Shown here: piece by piece, positions 1 through 12,347 of the stretch
Layout: every line of letters starts with the position of its first letter
Position numbering within the stretch: position 1 is the stretch's first letter
NCBI GenBank assembly: GCA_037952775.1
Contig: JBANAY010000003.1
Coordinates: 22,630,001-22,694,000 of the forward strand
Source: Clonostachys chloroleuca
Taxonomy: Eukaryota; Ascomycota; Sordariomycetes; Hypocreales; Bionectriaceae
DNA length: 64,000 nt
Reading direction: 5' to 3'
The notes under the pieces: generated by a model
What the model saw: only the letters and a program-made list of their open reading frames with translations
The model's database searches: none
Told to the model about the DNA's origin: nothing
Made by a program: the position numbers and the translations under genes

Positions 1-2171
1 ATTACTGACCAGATGCCATACTTTGCGTGATATCCGCAATATGTGCCTTAAGGCCTGATAAGAGTACCATCCCAAGGGGCATATCGCACATTCACATCTC
101 AAATGTAGTCTTTGTTCTTCCAGCTCTGCTCTACGCACACTTGTGAGTCTCAGCACCAAGGTCGCGCGCCCCTGAGACACTACCTGAATCTTGGTACGGC
201 CCAGAAGGTCAAATTCATGCCACAGCGCCACGCAAGCCAGGGCCGATTCATCAGATAAGTCGCGCTATATTGGGCGGATGTTCTGAAACGTGCGCCCAGG
301 GCGAAGAAAGCTTAGCCAAGCCGCAAGGGGATTGGGGGCCAGGGACTACCATAAGAGGGCAAGGGTTTTAAGAGGAATCGGTCCCTTAAACCTTAGTGTT
401 TACTGTTTAGGAAGGAAAGCAGATGTGATAGCAGGGACAAGAGATGAATTTTGTTCATTCGGGGAGTTCAGACGGACGAGCTAGTGAGATGATAGGCTCA
501 TGGCCCAGATGAGGATGCATTGATGGGGTAATGGCAAGACCCCGATGCAACATTACCTTACTGCATCATGCATGTCCATGATGGGAAGATGGGATTGTGT
601 GTGGCGAATGGACCCCATCAGTTGAGCGAAAGTTGGGCACATGTTGCCATGTCGTGTCATTCATTGCTGGAGGGCAAAATCACCATCCTGTTTGGTGAAA
701 CATGAAACGTGTCGAATCACCGAATCATCCCTCTTTGGGAGGCAGCCAGCCAAATTTTGTCAGCATCAATAGGACTCCAGCCTGTAAAATCCACCAGTAG
801 TAGTCAGATCAATGCTACCTCCCTATTTGCCTTTACACACACTTGAGGATGCCTCCACGTGATGTCCATTCCGCTTACCCAAATTGCGAGTTGGGCCGAT
901 TCTTCTCCGTTGTATATTGATTTTTTTTCTACCGTTTCTTTGTTCCTTCGTTTTTATCATTCCCACGCTTTGTGGTAAGGACTTTGTTTGCCCTGTTGAC
1001 CCACGATATTTTGTCTCAGATGGTCCCCTGTCGACAAGGCGCGAGACGCCGAAGCTCCATGCTCGTGGGCTAGTACCAAAACGACAAATGATCAGAGCAA
1101 TGATCAACCCAATTTCGTGATCATCAACTCGACATTCTGGATTTGACTCACCTTGATAAAGCCTTGCCCAAATTTCATCGATCTGCTCTAGGGTCGCCAC
1201 ATTCCCGGGAAACCATAACCCAGAATAAGAGCACGGTCCGCCGACAGGAATTCTTGGTTTCTTGCGTAAACAGAGTGTTTCAGGGCCAAAATGTCCACAT
1301 TTAGATATTTTCGTGCCTGCTGTAGTTGCTAGGGTGAAGCAACCCGGTTGGATGCGGCCGATGAGTATGTTCTGGATCTACTTGTTCCCAATGTTTCCAT
1401 TCATTCTTTTAACCATTGTTGATTTTGACAAAGAAAATAAAACACAACTCACTTATTCAATCAAAGTATCGTAAAGTAACCTGTATGTTTGTTCTCATTG
1501 TTCTTCGCGTCGTCTATAGACTCAGCTGCGTACATTCGGTGACTTTCATATTATAGCTATGTCAGTGTTACCGAAATGAGATCAACTACGAAAGTCCTAG
1601 AACTTAATAGGTACACTTGGCTCAACTAGTAATGTTTCTGTCTTGAAGCATGATACTCACTTGCATCCTCGTATCATAAGTTTCAGCTACACATTTACAA
1701 ATCCCACTCTGATTTTAGATCTCATCATTTCTGCACCAGAAAAAAGGCCTCCAAAGGAGACAAAATTGCTCATGTACTTAAATTAAATTATAAATTGCTT
1801 TCGATTTGCAAATGAGTAAGAAATCGCTTTAGATCACTTCGTTGGGGTGGAAAGTAAGAGCATGCTGGACTGTTGGCTCTAGGGTAGCCAAAAGGGCGTG
1901 AATGGAAGCCCCGCTTAGATTGTCTCTCGGATGTATGTTTCCATCCCCACCTTTCCCCTTCCCTCGCGCAGGCGATGCACCACCACGCGCTGGCTTCGGA
2001 TTCGATATGGAGTTAATGGCTACGTCCGCCGAGGATCTGTCCCCTCCCGATGCCCCCGATAGGAACGATGTAGCGTCGCCTTGCTGCGGGAACAGAGCTG
2101 TCCCCTCTCCTCCCTTCTCGACGCATCAACAACCCCTACGACGAATCGAACGGACGCCCGAGTAAACAAAC
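1..2171. other. left-edge intergenic stretch
   Basis: No gene could be supported here on either strand. The open frames are short, lack recognisable domains and do not join through plausible introns. The final 250 bases before the SDR start are C-rich and probably hold its promoter and 5' leader. A gene with its body beyond the left edge cannot be excluded. Confidence 0.5.
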
Positions 2172-3180
2172 ATGCCCGCCTCAGCTGTCTTTGCGCCTGG
2201 CGCGACCGCCCTCATCACCGGAGCCGCTGCTGGCATCGGCCTCGAAATTTCCAAGCTCTGCCAATCCAAGGGGATGAACTTGTTTCTTGTCGATATCAAC
2301 GCCGACCACCTCGAGGCGGCGAAGAAAGCGCTGTCCACCGAAACAAATACTGTCGTCACAGCCGTTGCAGATGTCTCCAGCACCTCGGAATGGCAGTCGC
2401 TCAAGGCCACTGCCGCTGACCGTTTCGGGTCAATCGAGCTGCTGGTTCTGAATGCGGGCAAGGGAATGAAGGGAGGATGGGGTGAGGAGGACTACTTCCG
2501 CCAGGTAATACTCTAGACATCTCTTTGCGGTTTGGGATTGCTTCTTCTGCTTCGACAGTAGCTAATCATTGCACCTCGCTTGGTGTATTACAGACACTCG
2601 AGACCAACCTCTTCGGCGTGATCCACGGCATCAACACCTTTCTCCCCGTCGTCAAGAAAGCCTCCGAGTCGAAGCCGACATCGATCGTCATTACCGGCAG
2701 CAAACAGGGCATCACCAATCCACCGGGAAACCCTGCCTATAATGCCTCCAAGGCGGCTGTCAAGTCGCTGGCTGAGCAACTGAGCTATGATCTACGGGAG
2801 TCGAGCACCAGTGTCCACCTGCTGGTGCCAGGCTGGACATTCACCAACCTGGTAAGCTATTTACTCTGCATCTCCTTATACCAGTGGCAGCCAGAGGGGT
2901 TAATAATCGAATGTGACACTACTAGACCGGCGCTCTTCATTTCAAGGAGAAGCCCGCTGGAGCTTGGCTGCCAGAGCAAGTCGCCGACTACTTGTATCGC
3001 AAGATGGAGCAAGACAAGTTCTATGTCATCTGCCCCGACAACGACGTGACCGAAGAAACAGATAAGAAGCGCATGTTATGGTCGACCGGCGATATTGTTT
3101 ACGAGCGGCCGCCTTTGTCAAGATGGCGAGAAGATTGGAAGGAGGAGGCGGCGGACACGATGGCGAAGACGCAGATTTAG
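2172..3180 (+). CDS. short-chain dehydrogenase/reductase (SDR), 3 exons, 281 aa
   Basis: Exons are 2172-2504, 2594-2851 and 2926-3180; both introns are GT-AG and the frame is kept throughout. The product is a Rossmann-fold NAD(P)-dependent oxidoreductase, probably cytosolic because no signal or membrane segment is visible. The cofactor glycine motif TGAAAGIG lies at about residues 16-23, an LNAG motif near 93, an active-site Ser in the ITGSKQG stretch and the catalytic YNASK (Tyr-x3-Lys) in exon 2. Length is normal for a classical SDR. The C-terminal 80 residues are charged and Trp-containing (PPLSRWREDW), as in fungal SDRs of unknown substrate. The start is the first ATG in frame with the glycine motif. 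Substrate is not predictable. The nearest gene is an MFS sugar transporter 1 kb downstream. Confidence 0.9.
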
Positions 3181-4146
3181 AGAGAGCCCCTTGTTGGGCG
3201 ATATTTCGTCCGAGCACCCTCATGACGGTCACCGGGAGATGGCGACGACGCCATGAATGAATGAGTGAATGAAAGAAAATCAATCAATCAGAATTCCTTG
3301 CCTGGTCATGTGCCACAGTGCTTCTTGTTTTCCCCTTTCTCACCCCCACCAGGGCATCAGTCGGTCAAGGAGCCGCAGACCGGAGCGCTTGATGCCCCTC
3401 TTTGGCGTCGGGGGGATCGTGGACCGAGAAGATTCATCGTCCCCTAGCCTTCAAAGTGGGTTTAATGGTCAGCAAACCCTCCCTCTATCTTGAAAATTTT
3501 TCCAGAACCACCCTCGAGCATCGAGCTCCGACGAATGACTTGACAAACGGAGCCCTAGGGGTTGCATTTTGGTGGGCAGAGCGGATCCGAGTCCCCTCCT
3601 CCAACCCATGGCGCGATAACGATGCCGCTCGCCGTGCCCAATGACTGCCAGATGCGGCAGGTTTAACCTCATGATAATGCTTACGCTAGGAGGAGGACGG
3701 CCGCCGCCACTAACAGATCTGTACGGCATCTGCTCGACGAGGAGATAACCATATCTCGCCCGATGGGCTCCACACGGGAGTGGGCTTCTCATCGCGAGGG
3801 CATACAGAAAAAGAGTAGGACTCTGTCAATCAGCACCCACAAATCCGCCACGATGGCAGCTGGATTGGATGGAAGAGCTGTCGAGGGTGTTTGAGGGCGA
3901 CAACGTCCGTGTCCGCCTGTTCCGCTGGCGCTGCTGCCTTATTACTCGGCGTTCATTCTTCCCTTCACCAGCTTGCCACGCAAGCTGTGTTCATTGATTT
4001 ATTGTCCGAGTAAAGCTGGTTTGTGTTGCGTGTGCTGTTTTATCAATTCTTATCCACCACGCTGGCTGTTTCGACGGTCGGCTGCCCGCTCGCGAGGCAA
4101 GTTCACACAGAACAACGCATTATTCAGTACCCAACCAACGCTGAAG
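3181..4146. other. intergenic: SDR 3' side and sugar transporter promoter
   Basis: No supported gene. It separates two genes on the same strand. An ATG at 3973 opens in frame with the transporter, but it would add an unconserved 58-residue leader, so 4147 was preferred as start. Confidence 0.5.
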
Positions 4147-5854
4147 ATGACAATCACAATGCCTGAAGATGCCTCCAAGAAGACAGAGGTTGTTTCTCAC
4201 GTTCGTGCCCTACCAGAGACGCCAGATGACCAGTCCATAGGCGACCAAAGGAGTCGCTGGCGAGTGCCCTACTATGTTCGAGTCAGCTTCGCAGTCTCCT
4301 GCGTCGCAATGCTTTTTGGGTAAGTATCGATGATTTTCTTTGATAGAAGCTAAATGATGGAGATCCGGCTTATTGACTGAACTCTTACGCAGCATGGACA
4401 CGGGCAGTATTGGCCCAGTCACGGCTATGCCTGCCTTCAAGGCCACCTTTGGATCTTTCTCTCCTACCATGCATGGTGTTATCGTCTCCTCTGTCCTCAT
4501 TCCAGGAGCTCTTACTGCTTTAATAGCTGGAGCTCTCGCCCACCGCTTCGGACACATCAAACTTGTTGCTCTTGGGTCATTCATCTACAGCATCGGTGCC
4601 GCTGTCGAGTGTGGTGCTCCCATTCTCGGGGTCTTTATTCTTGGTCGCCTCATCAAGGGTGTCGGAGAGGGCCTTTTCCTCAGCAATGTATACGTCCAGG
4701 TCTCCGAAATGTCCCCATCACGCGTCCGCGGCGTCATGACAGCCCTGCCTCAATTCCTTATCACCACCGGTGTCGTATGCGGCTACTTCATTTGCTACGG
4801 TACCATCCGCCTGGGCACTTCTTCTGCCGCATGGCGTGTCCCACTTGCGGTCATCTCTGGCCTCGGATTGATTTTCTCCAATGTGTTTTTCATTTGCCCG
4901 CCGTCGCCCCGTTGGTTATCCACGAAAGGACGGTTCAATGAGGCTCGTGTTGTCGGCGAAAGACTTGGGCTGGAAGCAAAAGAACTGGAGCAGATTCTAT
5001 CGCAGTCTCCGTTATTCGATGGCGAGTCAGCCAATGAGTCTGTCTGGCAAACCCTCCAGCAGACCTGGGTCGAGTTCGGCTACGCCTTCTCTAAGCCGTA
5101 TCGCGGCCGAACCGCCTTTGGTTGCTTCATCATGGGGATGCAGCAATTCAGTGGCATCGACGGTGTTTTGTATTATGCGCCCACACTTTTCACCCAAGCT
5201 GGACTGGATGGTGATCAAGCTACATTCTTAGCATCAGGGGTATCTGCTATCGTGATCTTGGCCACGACGATTCCTGCTACCCTTTTCGCCGACGTCTGGG
5301 GCCGCCGTTTCGCAAGTATCCTGGGTGGTGCTCTCATTACGCTACTTATGCTTCTCATGGGATCTCTGTACGCTGCCGGCCAGGTCGGGGCTGGGCCTGG
5401 AAAATGGGTAGTGATTGTTTCTATTTACCTTTTCGCCATCGTCTTTAGCGCAACCTGGGCTATCTGCTTCAGGACTTTTCTCGTGGAGAGTATGCCACGC
5501 AAGACGAGGAGCAGCGCTTCAAGTCTGGCACAGAGCAGCAACTGGGTATGTATCCCCTCAGTTCCGTTATCACGTCAAGTCAGGCCATGGCCAGCTAACC
5601 ATTTGCAGATGGCGAATTACATCGTTGCTCTTGTGACACCCATCCTTCTCGCCAAGTCTTCATTCGGGGCGTATTATCTCTTTGCATTCTCCTCTCTTCT
5701 CACCACCGCCGTGGTAGCTGCCATCATGCCCGAAACAAGGGGATACAGCCTTGAAACTATCGAGGAACGGTACGACGAGCGACAATCACGAGGCACTGGA
5801 GCACAGTTTTTCTCTTTGTCGGCACTCAAGCAGCGTATCCAGACCAAGGAGTAG
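4147..5854 (+). CDS. MFS sugar transporter (sugar porter family), 3 exons, 523 aa
   Basis: Exons are 4147-4319, 4393-5545 and 5609-5854. The protein has the 12-helix layout and signatures of fungal proton-coupled sugar porters: a first membrane segment spanning the first splice junction, GRLIKGVGEG in the first half, the loop motif DVWGRR after helix 8, a QQFSGIDGVLYYAP stretch in helix 7, and a C-terminal PETRG. Loss of the last intron is essential to the model. That intron is 63 nt, a multiple of three, and has no stop codon, so an unspliced reading also looks open; removing it restores the family-typical SSNWMANYIVALVTPILLAKS-like junction. Length is typical (500-560 aa). Location should be the plasma membrane; substrate is a hexose, pentose or oligosaccharide and cannot be set. 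The neighbouring GH45 cellulase would suit a cello-oligosaccharide or glucose role, but that is inference. Confidence 0.92.
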
Positions 5855-6242
5855 GAAGCTGAACGCCCTATCACAATTACAACATTCACGATTTAGACAT
5901 TTGCAACGTCACGAGATAGAATGGAAATCATGACTGGGACGAATTAATATCCAATATTCACGTCAGAAGATAATATGCATATATACAAATAATTGTCCAA
6001 CAGCTTTCAAAGCTAATACTCTCTGTGAGAACCAACCATGCTTTTATGCGTGCTAATTTCTAGAAACAAAAAGTCCCAGACCCCAAATATGTTTATTTTT
6101 CTTGCGTATTGCTGGCAGCGCTCTTGGTCCCTGCCGCAGAACCCTTCTTGCAATACGACCTGTTTTGGCGGAGTCCAGGCAGAACGAAAACGGCGCCTTT
6201 AGTGATACAGAGCCAAACTCAGGGATGGGAGCCCACGCGCGC
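5855..6242. other. short convergent intergenic region
   Basis: AT-rich 3' region shared by the converging sugar transporter and GH45 genes. No gene or distinct element was seen. Confidence 0.5.
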
Positions 6243-7349
6243 TTAGTGGTGGAGGTGCTGGTGCAGGTGCCTCTTGGCCTTGTTGCTTCGCTTGCACTTG
6301 CCGGCCTCCTTGGAGGTGGTGGGGAGGGCAGCCGAAGAGGAGGAGGAAACGCCGGCAGCGCTGGTGGGGGCGCTCTCGGCGGATGTGTTGCCGGATCCCT
6401 GGGTCGAGCTGGGCTGCTGGGACTGGGTCTGCTGGCCAGCCTCGGAGGAGGGGGCGGCAGCAGCAGAGGAAGAAGCAGCGGAGCTGGCGACGGCGGAGGA
6501 AGCAGCAGAGCTAGCGGCAACTGAGGAGGAGGCACCGGCAGCGGTGGAGGAGCTGCTGGCCGCGGTGGACGACTTGGAGGAGTCGATGCCGGCGACGCTT
6601 GGGAGGGGGTAGGAGGCGTCGTCGTTGCGCTTGCAGCCGGAGATGTCTGTGAGGGCCGAGGGGCACTGGACACGCTCGAAGGTGAGGGCGGGGTTGTCGG
6701 CGTTCTCGAACCAGTTGAACCGCCACTTGCAGCCGTCCTGAAGGAAGGTCGGGAAGGAATCGCACTGGGAGACGGAGGAGATGCCGCCGTACTGGGCGCC
6801 CGCGAGACCGCCGAACTGCGGGGTACAGCCGTCGAAGATGCCGACACCACCACCGGGCATGAGGAGATCGAAGTGGTTGCTGCCGAGGTCACCACCAGTG
6901 TTCGTGGACTGAACGATCATGGTCTTTCCGGAGACGGCGGTGGAGGTGAAGGTGATCTGGTAGCAGGCGCAGCACCACGAAGACTCAGTGCCGCCACTGA
7001 GGGCCGTGGCGGCGAAACCGTAGGAGAGGTTGTCGCTGACCTGCCAGGGAGAGAAGTTGCCGCAGGTGTATGCGCTGCCACCGTCACATCCGCTCTTGGT
7101 GTCGGGGCTGCTGAGGGGGTTGTTGTTCGCGTCGCATGTGTTGACTGGGGCGCTCACGTCGGCCTTGCCGGTCCATGCGCAAGAGGGCTTGCAGCAGTCC
7201 CAGTATCTTTTTGAAGAGTCAGCCTTGAAAGTTTTGTTCGTGTGGCATAACAGATACACTTACCTGGTGGACACGCCAGCGGCGCCAGCGCCAAAGGCAG
7301 GGGCGGCGAAAGCTGCCGCCGTAAGGGCAATCTTGGACAGAGAAGGCAT
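6243..7349 (-). CDS. secreted GH45 endo-beta-1,4-glucanase, 2 exons, 349 aa
   Basis: Exons (minus strand) are 7349-7264 and 7206-6243, with a 57-nt GT-AG intron directly before the catalytic start. The first exon encodes a signal peptide ([20 protein letters not shown]). The mature domain opens with [11 protein letters not shown], the GH45 hallmark; its Asp (about residue 32) is the catalytic base in the family. The second catalytic Asp is in [13 protein letters not shown] (about residue 142). Numerous paired cysteines support an extracellular fold. The catalytic part (to about residue 230) is followed by a Ser/Ala/Gln-rich low-complexity tail and a basic His-rich end ([10 protein letters not shown]), with no cellulose-binding module. 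The role is cleavage of internal beta-1,4 bonds in cellulose or related glucans outside the cell. The adjacent sugar transporter could take up products. Confidence 0.95.
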
Positions 7350-7504
7350 GATGGGCCAAGGGTAGAGAAGATTCCAGAGTTCTCAAAGATGTCGTTAGCA
7401 GAAGAAGAGCAGGTTGGTTGGGGAGCTTCTAGTTCCAAGATCCTCGTGGCCAGCCGTCTATATTTAAGTATGTATATTCCTCCCACCGCCCTACGATCTA
7501 CGCA

Positions 7505-7510
7505 GCGGGG
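7505..7510 (+). promoter_or_regulatory. possible CreA-type site (GCGGGG) upstream of GH45
   Basis: GCGGGG fits the SYGGRG consensus bound by the carbon catabolite repressor CreA and lies about 155 bases upstream of the GH45 start. Short matches are common by chance, so this is suggestive only. Confidence 0.3.
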
Positions 7511-7699
7511 AAAACAGTCACTGTGGATATTCCTACGAGGGGTCATCCATGTTGGTGATGTGGTCTGCTGGTAATCTCGATTATGAAATGAAGTTTCAGT
7601 TGAACTAGCTCCTATCAGACCATGTAGGACAGCCGCCATCAGACCGCCGAATAATAAGCAAAGCCGTGTGGCAAACCTGACCCAACTTGCAGCAATTTC

Positions 7700-7709
7700 C
7701 CCACGTGGG
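7700..7709. promoter_or_regulatory. perfect palindrome with an E-box core upstream of GH45
   Basis: CCCACGTGGG is a perfect 10-base palindrome centred on CACGTG, the core recognised by bHLH factors. It sits about 350 bases upstream of the GH45 start. Function is inferred from position and symmetry only. Confidence 0.35.
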
Positions 7710-10090
7710 TAATGTGGGTTGATATTAGACATGTCAGGCCAGACGAGGCTTGACGGAAACATCGACCGAATAGCCGCCCTGGCTCGATCGGCTCGATGTG
7801 TGGGATCCTACATGACTAATGTCATGATTGGAGTTTCAGGTTCTGGTTGTGCCCATTTATGCCCCTGGCATCTGATATTTGCTCACAATACCCCACCAAT
7901 CAGCAGCCCCTGAAAACAGACTCTTGGCTCGGTCAACCCAGATTCTGGGAATGGTCAACTGGGATCGTGCTGCCGTTGTGATCGGAGGTCAACCCAGAGT
8001 CATGGTGTTCTGTGGCAAGTTTCAGGACCCCGCGGAATCATAATATAAGTTGTCTGATTGCTCTACTAACCACGTGCTGTTGCCAAAGACCTGTTTCAAC
8101 TCGCCGCTTCCAGGACTCAACAACAGGATTTCTGTTGGTAGGGAGCATAGTAAGACGGAAGTACAAATATGCAGCCGTCTCATCTGGGTGTAGCTTTCGA
8201 TCCTCTTCCATTAATCGACATTGCACAAGGAGTCAGGATGAGAAAACGACGCATGTCAGATGGAATGCCCTCAGCCCCACTGCCTCCAAGGGCCAAACTG
8301 CCCGTGCTTTTAGCCGCCGTTGGCCTGTAGCCACTAATTCCTTCCACAGTCGTTGTCATTTCAGTCGCCTAACGGGTGGTGAACCGAGGTAGGGGGGATG
8401 CCCCAGCTGACGGGCGACCACTGGCGGTCTGAAATGAAGCGTTCTTGGCCATAAGAATCTAGAAGCGATTTGGAGTCTACTCTCCTGCGGTATGCGGTCT
8501 TTCCCTTTTCATCCAATATTGGCGTCTCCAAAAGGAAACACGATCATCGCCCACTGTGAGCGTCTGCAGGTTTTTAATGAGCCAATCTGGAAGCACCACC
8601 GGAATGTAATGAGGGAAAGACGGTGAATGGATTTGCTTTCTCGGCAACGCCCGCCCGAGAGGTTGGGTATAATACTCATTAAGTTCTAGAATTTTCAAGG
8701 ATCAATACGTCTCAGATTCTTTGTTAGGCGGTGAGTTCCGCTGCAGATCCCTTTACCTTAGGGATAGTACTTCATCACCACATAGAAACGAAACGATTCT
8801 GAAGCACAGCTATCAAATATATATACCACGCAATGTTACGGAAACCAAGATAGCAAGATCTTAAAGTGGCTTGTTTGTAATTCGAACAGAAACAAACAAA
8901 TGATTTCGGTTGGAAGTGTTTTTTGGTGCACGAGTGCAGAATCTGCTTCTTCATTGGTAGCATTTGGTTGTCGCTTGGAGCACATTTGATCCAATGTGAG
9001 CGACTTTGAGCAGATAACTTCTTGCTCATGGGCTACCGGGGTATGCTGATTGCCCAGAGGTTGCCTCTTCTCCCGCTATTGATCACCGTTACATGCCGCT
9101 GAAGCCGAGAATACGCTATGTCCAGTTTTGTGTTTCGCTAGGGTTTGAAGTGTGCGATGTGGGATCGCGCAGCTTTGAAACACCATACACGACCCCTTCA
9201 ACGTAAAGTAGTCTTGCCGATCTTTCCAACAGCTATCTCCTTAGGATATATGACCGGTTTATGAGCTTGAAGTTGCGCTGCATTGTACAACAGTTTTACT
9301 CGGCTAGCCATACGGGTCCTGCAAGCCCCGGTCTGGGTGAGAGAGGATGAGTTTAAGAGGTCGTCGTTAGAATTTCAGGGCAAGCTAGCTGTTGATGGTG
9401 TGGCCACCCTCTCTCTATCGCGCGGATGAGGGCCACTGGCCACTGAGATATAGTTATGCGCACCTAGACAGAAGTTGACATTCAAACCACCTTCATTTCA
9501 GATCGGAACTCGGCAACCACACAACAGGGGTAACTCTTTTGCATAACCGAGCCTTTCATCCTTTCATTTACATAGCGTACAAATTTCGTTCTCCCTTTGT
9601 GCCTCTCAACCCTGGGACACAAGGATGCTATCGATGATGAATGTTGTCCAGCATGTTTCGAGGGCGTTCAAGATGTGGTCAATTTGGCGCTGAGCCAATG
9701 CCGCCAGCTACTTCTCAATGCGGATAGAACTGGATCAGCAGATCCAATCATCGAAGCACGCTGAGCATGATTTTGACCTTGGTCCTTAGATGAGTATAAA
9801 ATCTTCGACCTCGCCCAGTTGGTCACCCACTTAGCCATCAGGAATAAGCCATTATCAACCATAACGGACAAACAATGTCCGAGATAAGATTGTGTCTGAT
9901 ACGTTCTTGGTCGCCTACTCCACCGGCAGTGGAGGCCCGGAATCGGATGAGAAAGCGGGGGATTCGCCGAGACCAGACAAGAGGGATCAATTACTCGTTC
10001 GATCAATCTAGCCTCTTATTTTCATTCACCTAACATCGATCTGTCTAAAATTTTGAAAGTTACCGGTTCGAAGATATCACAAAAGCCGCC

Positions 10091-10538
10091 ATGCCGATCT
10101 ATCACATAGGTTTGTGATGCCCCGCCTCGTATCTAGGCCAGTCGATTATATCTACGTGAAGCCAAGTCTAACGTAACCAAACCAACAGTACTCTTCAAAC
10201 TCAAGCCTGGGGTTACTGAAGCCCAGATTGCCGAGATGCGCGCTGCTGGCGAAGCCATGGTTGGGGTAGTCCCAGGCCTCAAGAGCTTCGAGATGGGACC
10301 TCCATTGGCTAGCACCGCACACCGGTCGCAGGGCTTTGACATGGGCCTTTTCACCATCTTGGAGACAGAGGAGCAGGTCCTTGCTTATGCAGGCCACCCG
10401 GCTCACCAAAAGTAAGTTCGAAACTCTCCCTCGTATGTCGAACGTTGAGATTTCTGATTGGGATCGGAAACATGTAGGGTTCACAAGATTCGAGAGGCTA
10501 TCTGCGATGATACCTTGGCATATGACATGGTTCTGTAG
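10091..10538 (+). CDS. Dabb (stress-responsive A/B barrel) domain protein, 3 exons, 100 aa
   Basis: A small gene, easily missed because its first exon is only 19 nt. Exons are 10091-10109, 10189-10411 and 10478-10538. The first intron (79 nt) has a GTCTAAC branch site and the frame holds through to a TAG stop. The protein begins MPIYHIVLFKLKPGVTEAQI, the standard opening of the dimeric alpha+beta Dabb family, continues with VPGLKSFEMG and YAGHPAHQKVH, and has the usual length of about 100 residues. Family members include stress-induced plant proteins and small enzymes such as olivetolic acid cyclase; many fungal ones have no known reaction. It lies 0.5 kb from an SDR and near a pathway-type regulator and an aldehyde dehydrogenase, so a role in the same local pathway is plausible but unproven. 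Confidence 0.88.
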
Positions 10539-11047
10539 TAATTTTACGTTTAGGCTAGAGTAGAAGCTATGAAATAAATGACCAACATATATGATGATAC
10601 CACTACGAACCGTTGGTGCTGTTTGTTCCCCTAATTCGAAGCCTCATAATGGACAACCCTAGCCGATGGATTGACGATGCTACGCTGGATTGCTTTCTCC
10701 AGGCTCCCCCGCTCTACCCCTCTCCCGTGATCAATATCAGACCATCGGAGAGGCGGCGTCAAACATGTGCAAGGAGACACGACCCATCGGAGTTGGTGGC
10801 GGGGTTTGGTGGGCTGGCTGTTTACCCCGGATTTCAACTCACCCCGCCGCAATAAACCCCAGGAACATGGAACGCGGGGGCCGGTCATCGGTGCTGGCAT
10901 GAGATAATTGTAGCAATAAATATCCTGAATACAAGTTTTCTCTTTGAAGTAGAACTGAGTCTCTTCCTTCATCAATCTTACGAAATTATCCCAGTGTTCA
11001 CAGATACCACCACCATATCCATCTCTAAACATAAGAGCATCCCAAAA
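10539..11047. other. intergenic between the Dabb and SDR genes
   Basis: No gene seen. The last 150 bases before 11048 are the likely promoter and leader of the SDR; no clear TATA box. Confidence 0.5.
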
Positions 11048-11996
11048 ATGGCTGGCCAAGGAAGACTATCAGGCAAGGTCGCCATCGTGACTGGTATGTG
11101 ATGGAGCTTATCCCATATATGACAATTCCGTCAAGTGTTTGCCAATCTGACAATCATCAGGCGGAGGATCCGGCTTTGGCCTCACCATTAGCGAAGTGTA
11201 TGCTCGTGAGGGCGCCAAACTGATCATCGGTGATCTGAACACTGCTGGTGCCGCCCACATTGCCGAGAAATACCCAGGCAATATCGTCCTTCAGCAAATG
11301 AACGTCACGAAGCGGGCCGACTGGGACGCTGCTGTCGCTGCTGCCCACGAGAAATTCGGCACCCTCGACATCGTTGTCAACAATGCCGGAACGAGCTACA
11401 AGAACAAGCCCACTCTTGAGGTGACCGAGGAGGAATATGCTCGATGCTTCGATGTCAATGTTCTCGGTATCTTCCACAGCGTGGCTGCTGCCTTCCCTGG
11501 CTTTGTAAAGCGCAAGGGCGGCATCATGGTCAACATCAGCAGTTGCGGTGCCTCCAGACCTAGACAGGGTTTGGTTTGGTATAACGCAAGCAAGGGCGCT
11601 GTATCTAATGTATGGCTTCTGTAGACCGATCCTCGCCAATGCCTTCTGCTAACGCTGGATATCTACAGGCTACTCAGGGCTTGGCTCTGGAATTTGGACC
11701 TCACCAAATCCGCGTGAACAGTATCTGTCCTCTCCTTTGCGGAACTGGTCTGTAAGTGAATTATGCTGTCCCGTCATCTCTACTGGCCAAGTACTAACTG
11801 CTCTGTGAATAGATTCGAGAGCTTCGCTGGCGTCCCCGATACTCCCGAGAACCGACAGAAGTTTTTGGGCAATGTGCCCCTCGGCCGCCTTACCGAGACT
11901 ATCGACGTGGCAAACGCCGCTCTATACCTCGCCAGCGATGAGGCTGCTTTCTTGACTGGTGTGAACCTGAATGTTGATGGTGGAAGGACGATCTAG
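11048..11996 (+). CDS. classical SDR oxidoreductase, 4 exons, 253 aa
   Basis: Exons are 11048-11093, 11161-11609, 11669-11751 and 11813-11996; all introns are GT-AG, 59-67 nt, with CTAAC-type branch sites. The product carries the cofactor motif TGGGSGFG split by the first intron, NNAG near residue 88, the catalytic Ser in NISSCGASRP, YNASKGA with the Tyr/Lys pair, and the C-terminal DEAAFLTGVNLNVDGGRTI characteristic of FabG-like SDRs. Length is typical for the classical family. The acidic residue at the end of the second strand (IIGDLN) suggests preference for NAD over NADP. Reaction: oxidation of a secondary alcohol or reduction of a ketone, probably cytosolic. It is flanked by a Dabb protein and a dual-domain transcription factor, which supports membership of a small pathway cluster. 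Confidence 0.92.
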
Positions 11997-12347
11997 ATAT
12001 AGCATGAATCAAAGTTAGATAAAGTGGCTCTCAATCGATCAAAAATATTGAACCTGTCATGAGATATGTGCGTCGAAGTGATTGAAGTACATTTACCCGG
12101 AATCTATCCTAATGCTAATATGTTGTTTGTATCATCGATCCAACACAACGGTTTGCATTTCATATTCGAGAAAGATGTTCAAAAAGGACCACAGATGAGA
12201 TGATGATAACTTCGACCATGAACAACACACTCTGTCCTACTAAGTCTAATAGGACACATATCTGCTAGAGAAGACATACATGAAAATACGCCAGAATAAT
12301 TTGGCCACTTTCATGCTGGCACCTTTTATTTATCGCCGACTATGTAC
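11997..12347. other. convergent intergenic region
   Basis: AT-rich 3' ends of the SDR and the transcription factor gene; nothing else seen. Confidence 0.5.

Larger units (their letters stand above)
7350..10090. other. 2.7-kb intergenic region
   Basis: Contains the GH45 promoter at its left end and no gene that could be supported. Open frames on both strands are short and without domains. No RNA gene was recognised. Confidence 0.45.

Noticed and set aside
823..1200. 125-codon minus-strand open frame near the left edge
   Set aside because: No domain, no splice partners and an overlapping plus-strand frame of similar quality; not distinguishable from chance.
3973..4323. Upstream ATG extending the sugar transporter by 58 residues
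   Set aside because: The extension is Cys/Arg-rich, unlike the family N-terminus, and 4147 gives the usual length.
6053..6895. 280-codon Ser/Pro-rich open frame overlapping the GH45 gene on the same strand
   Set aside because: It is another frame of the GH45 Ser/Ala linker coding DNA and has no domain; the GH45 frame is unambiguous.
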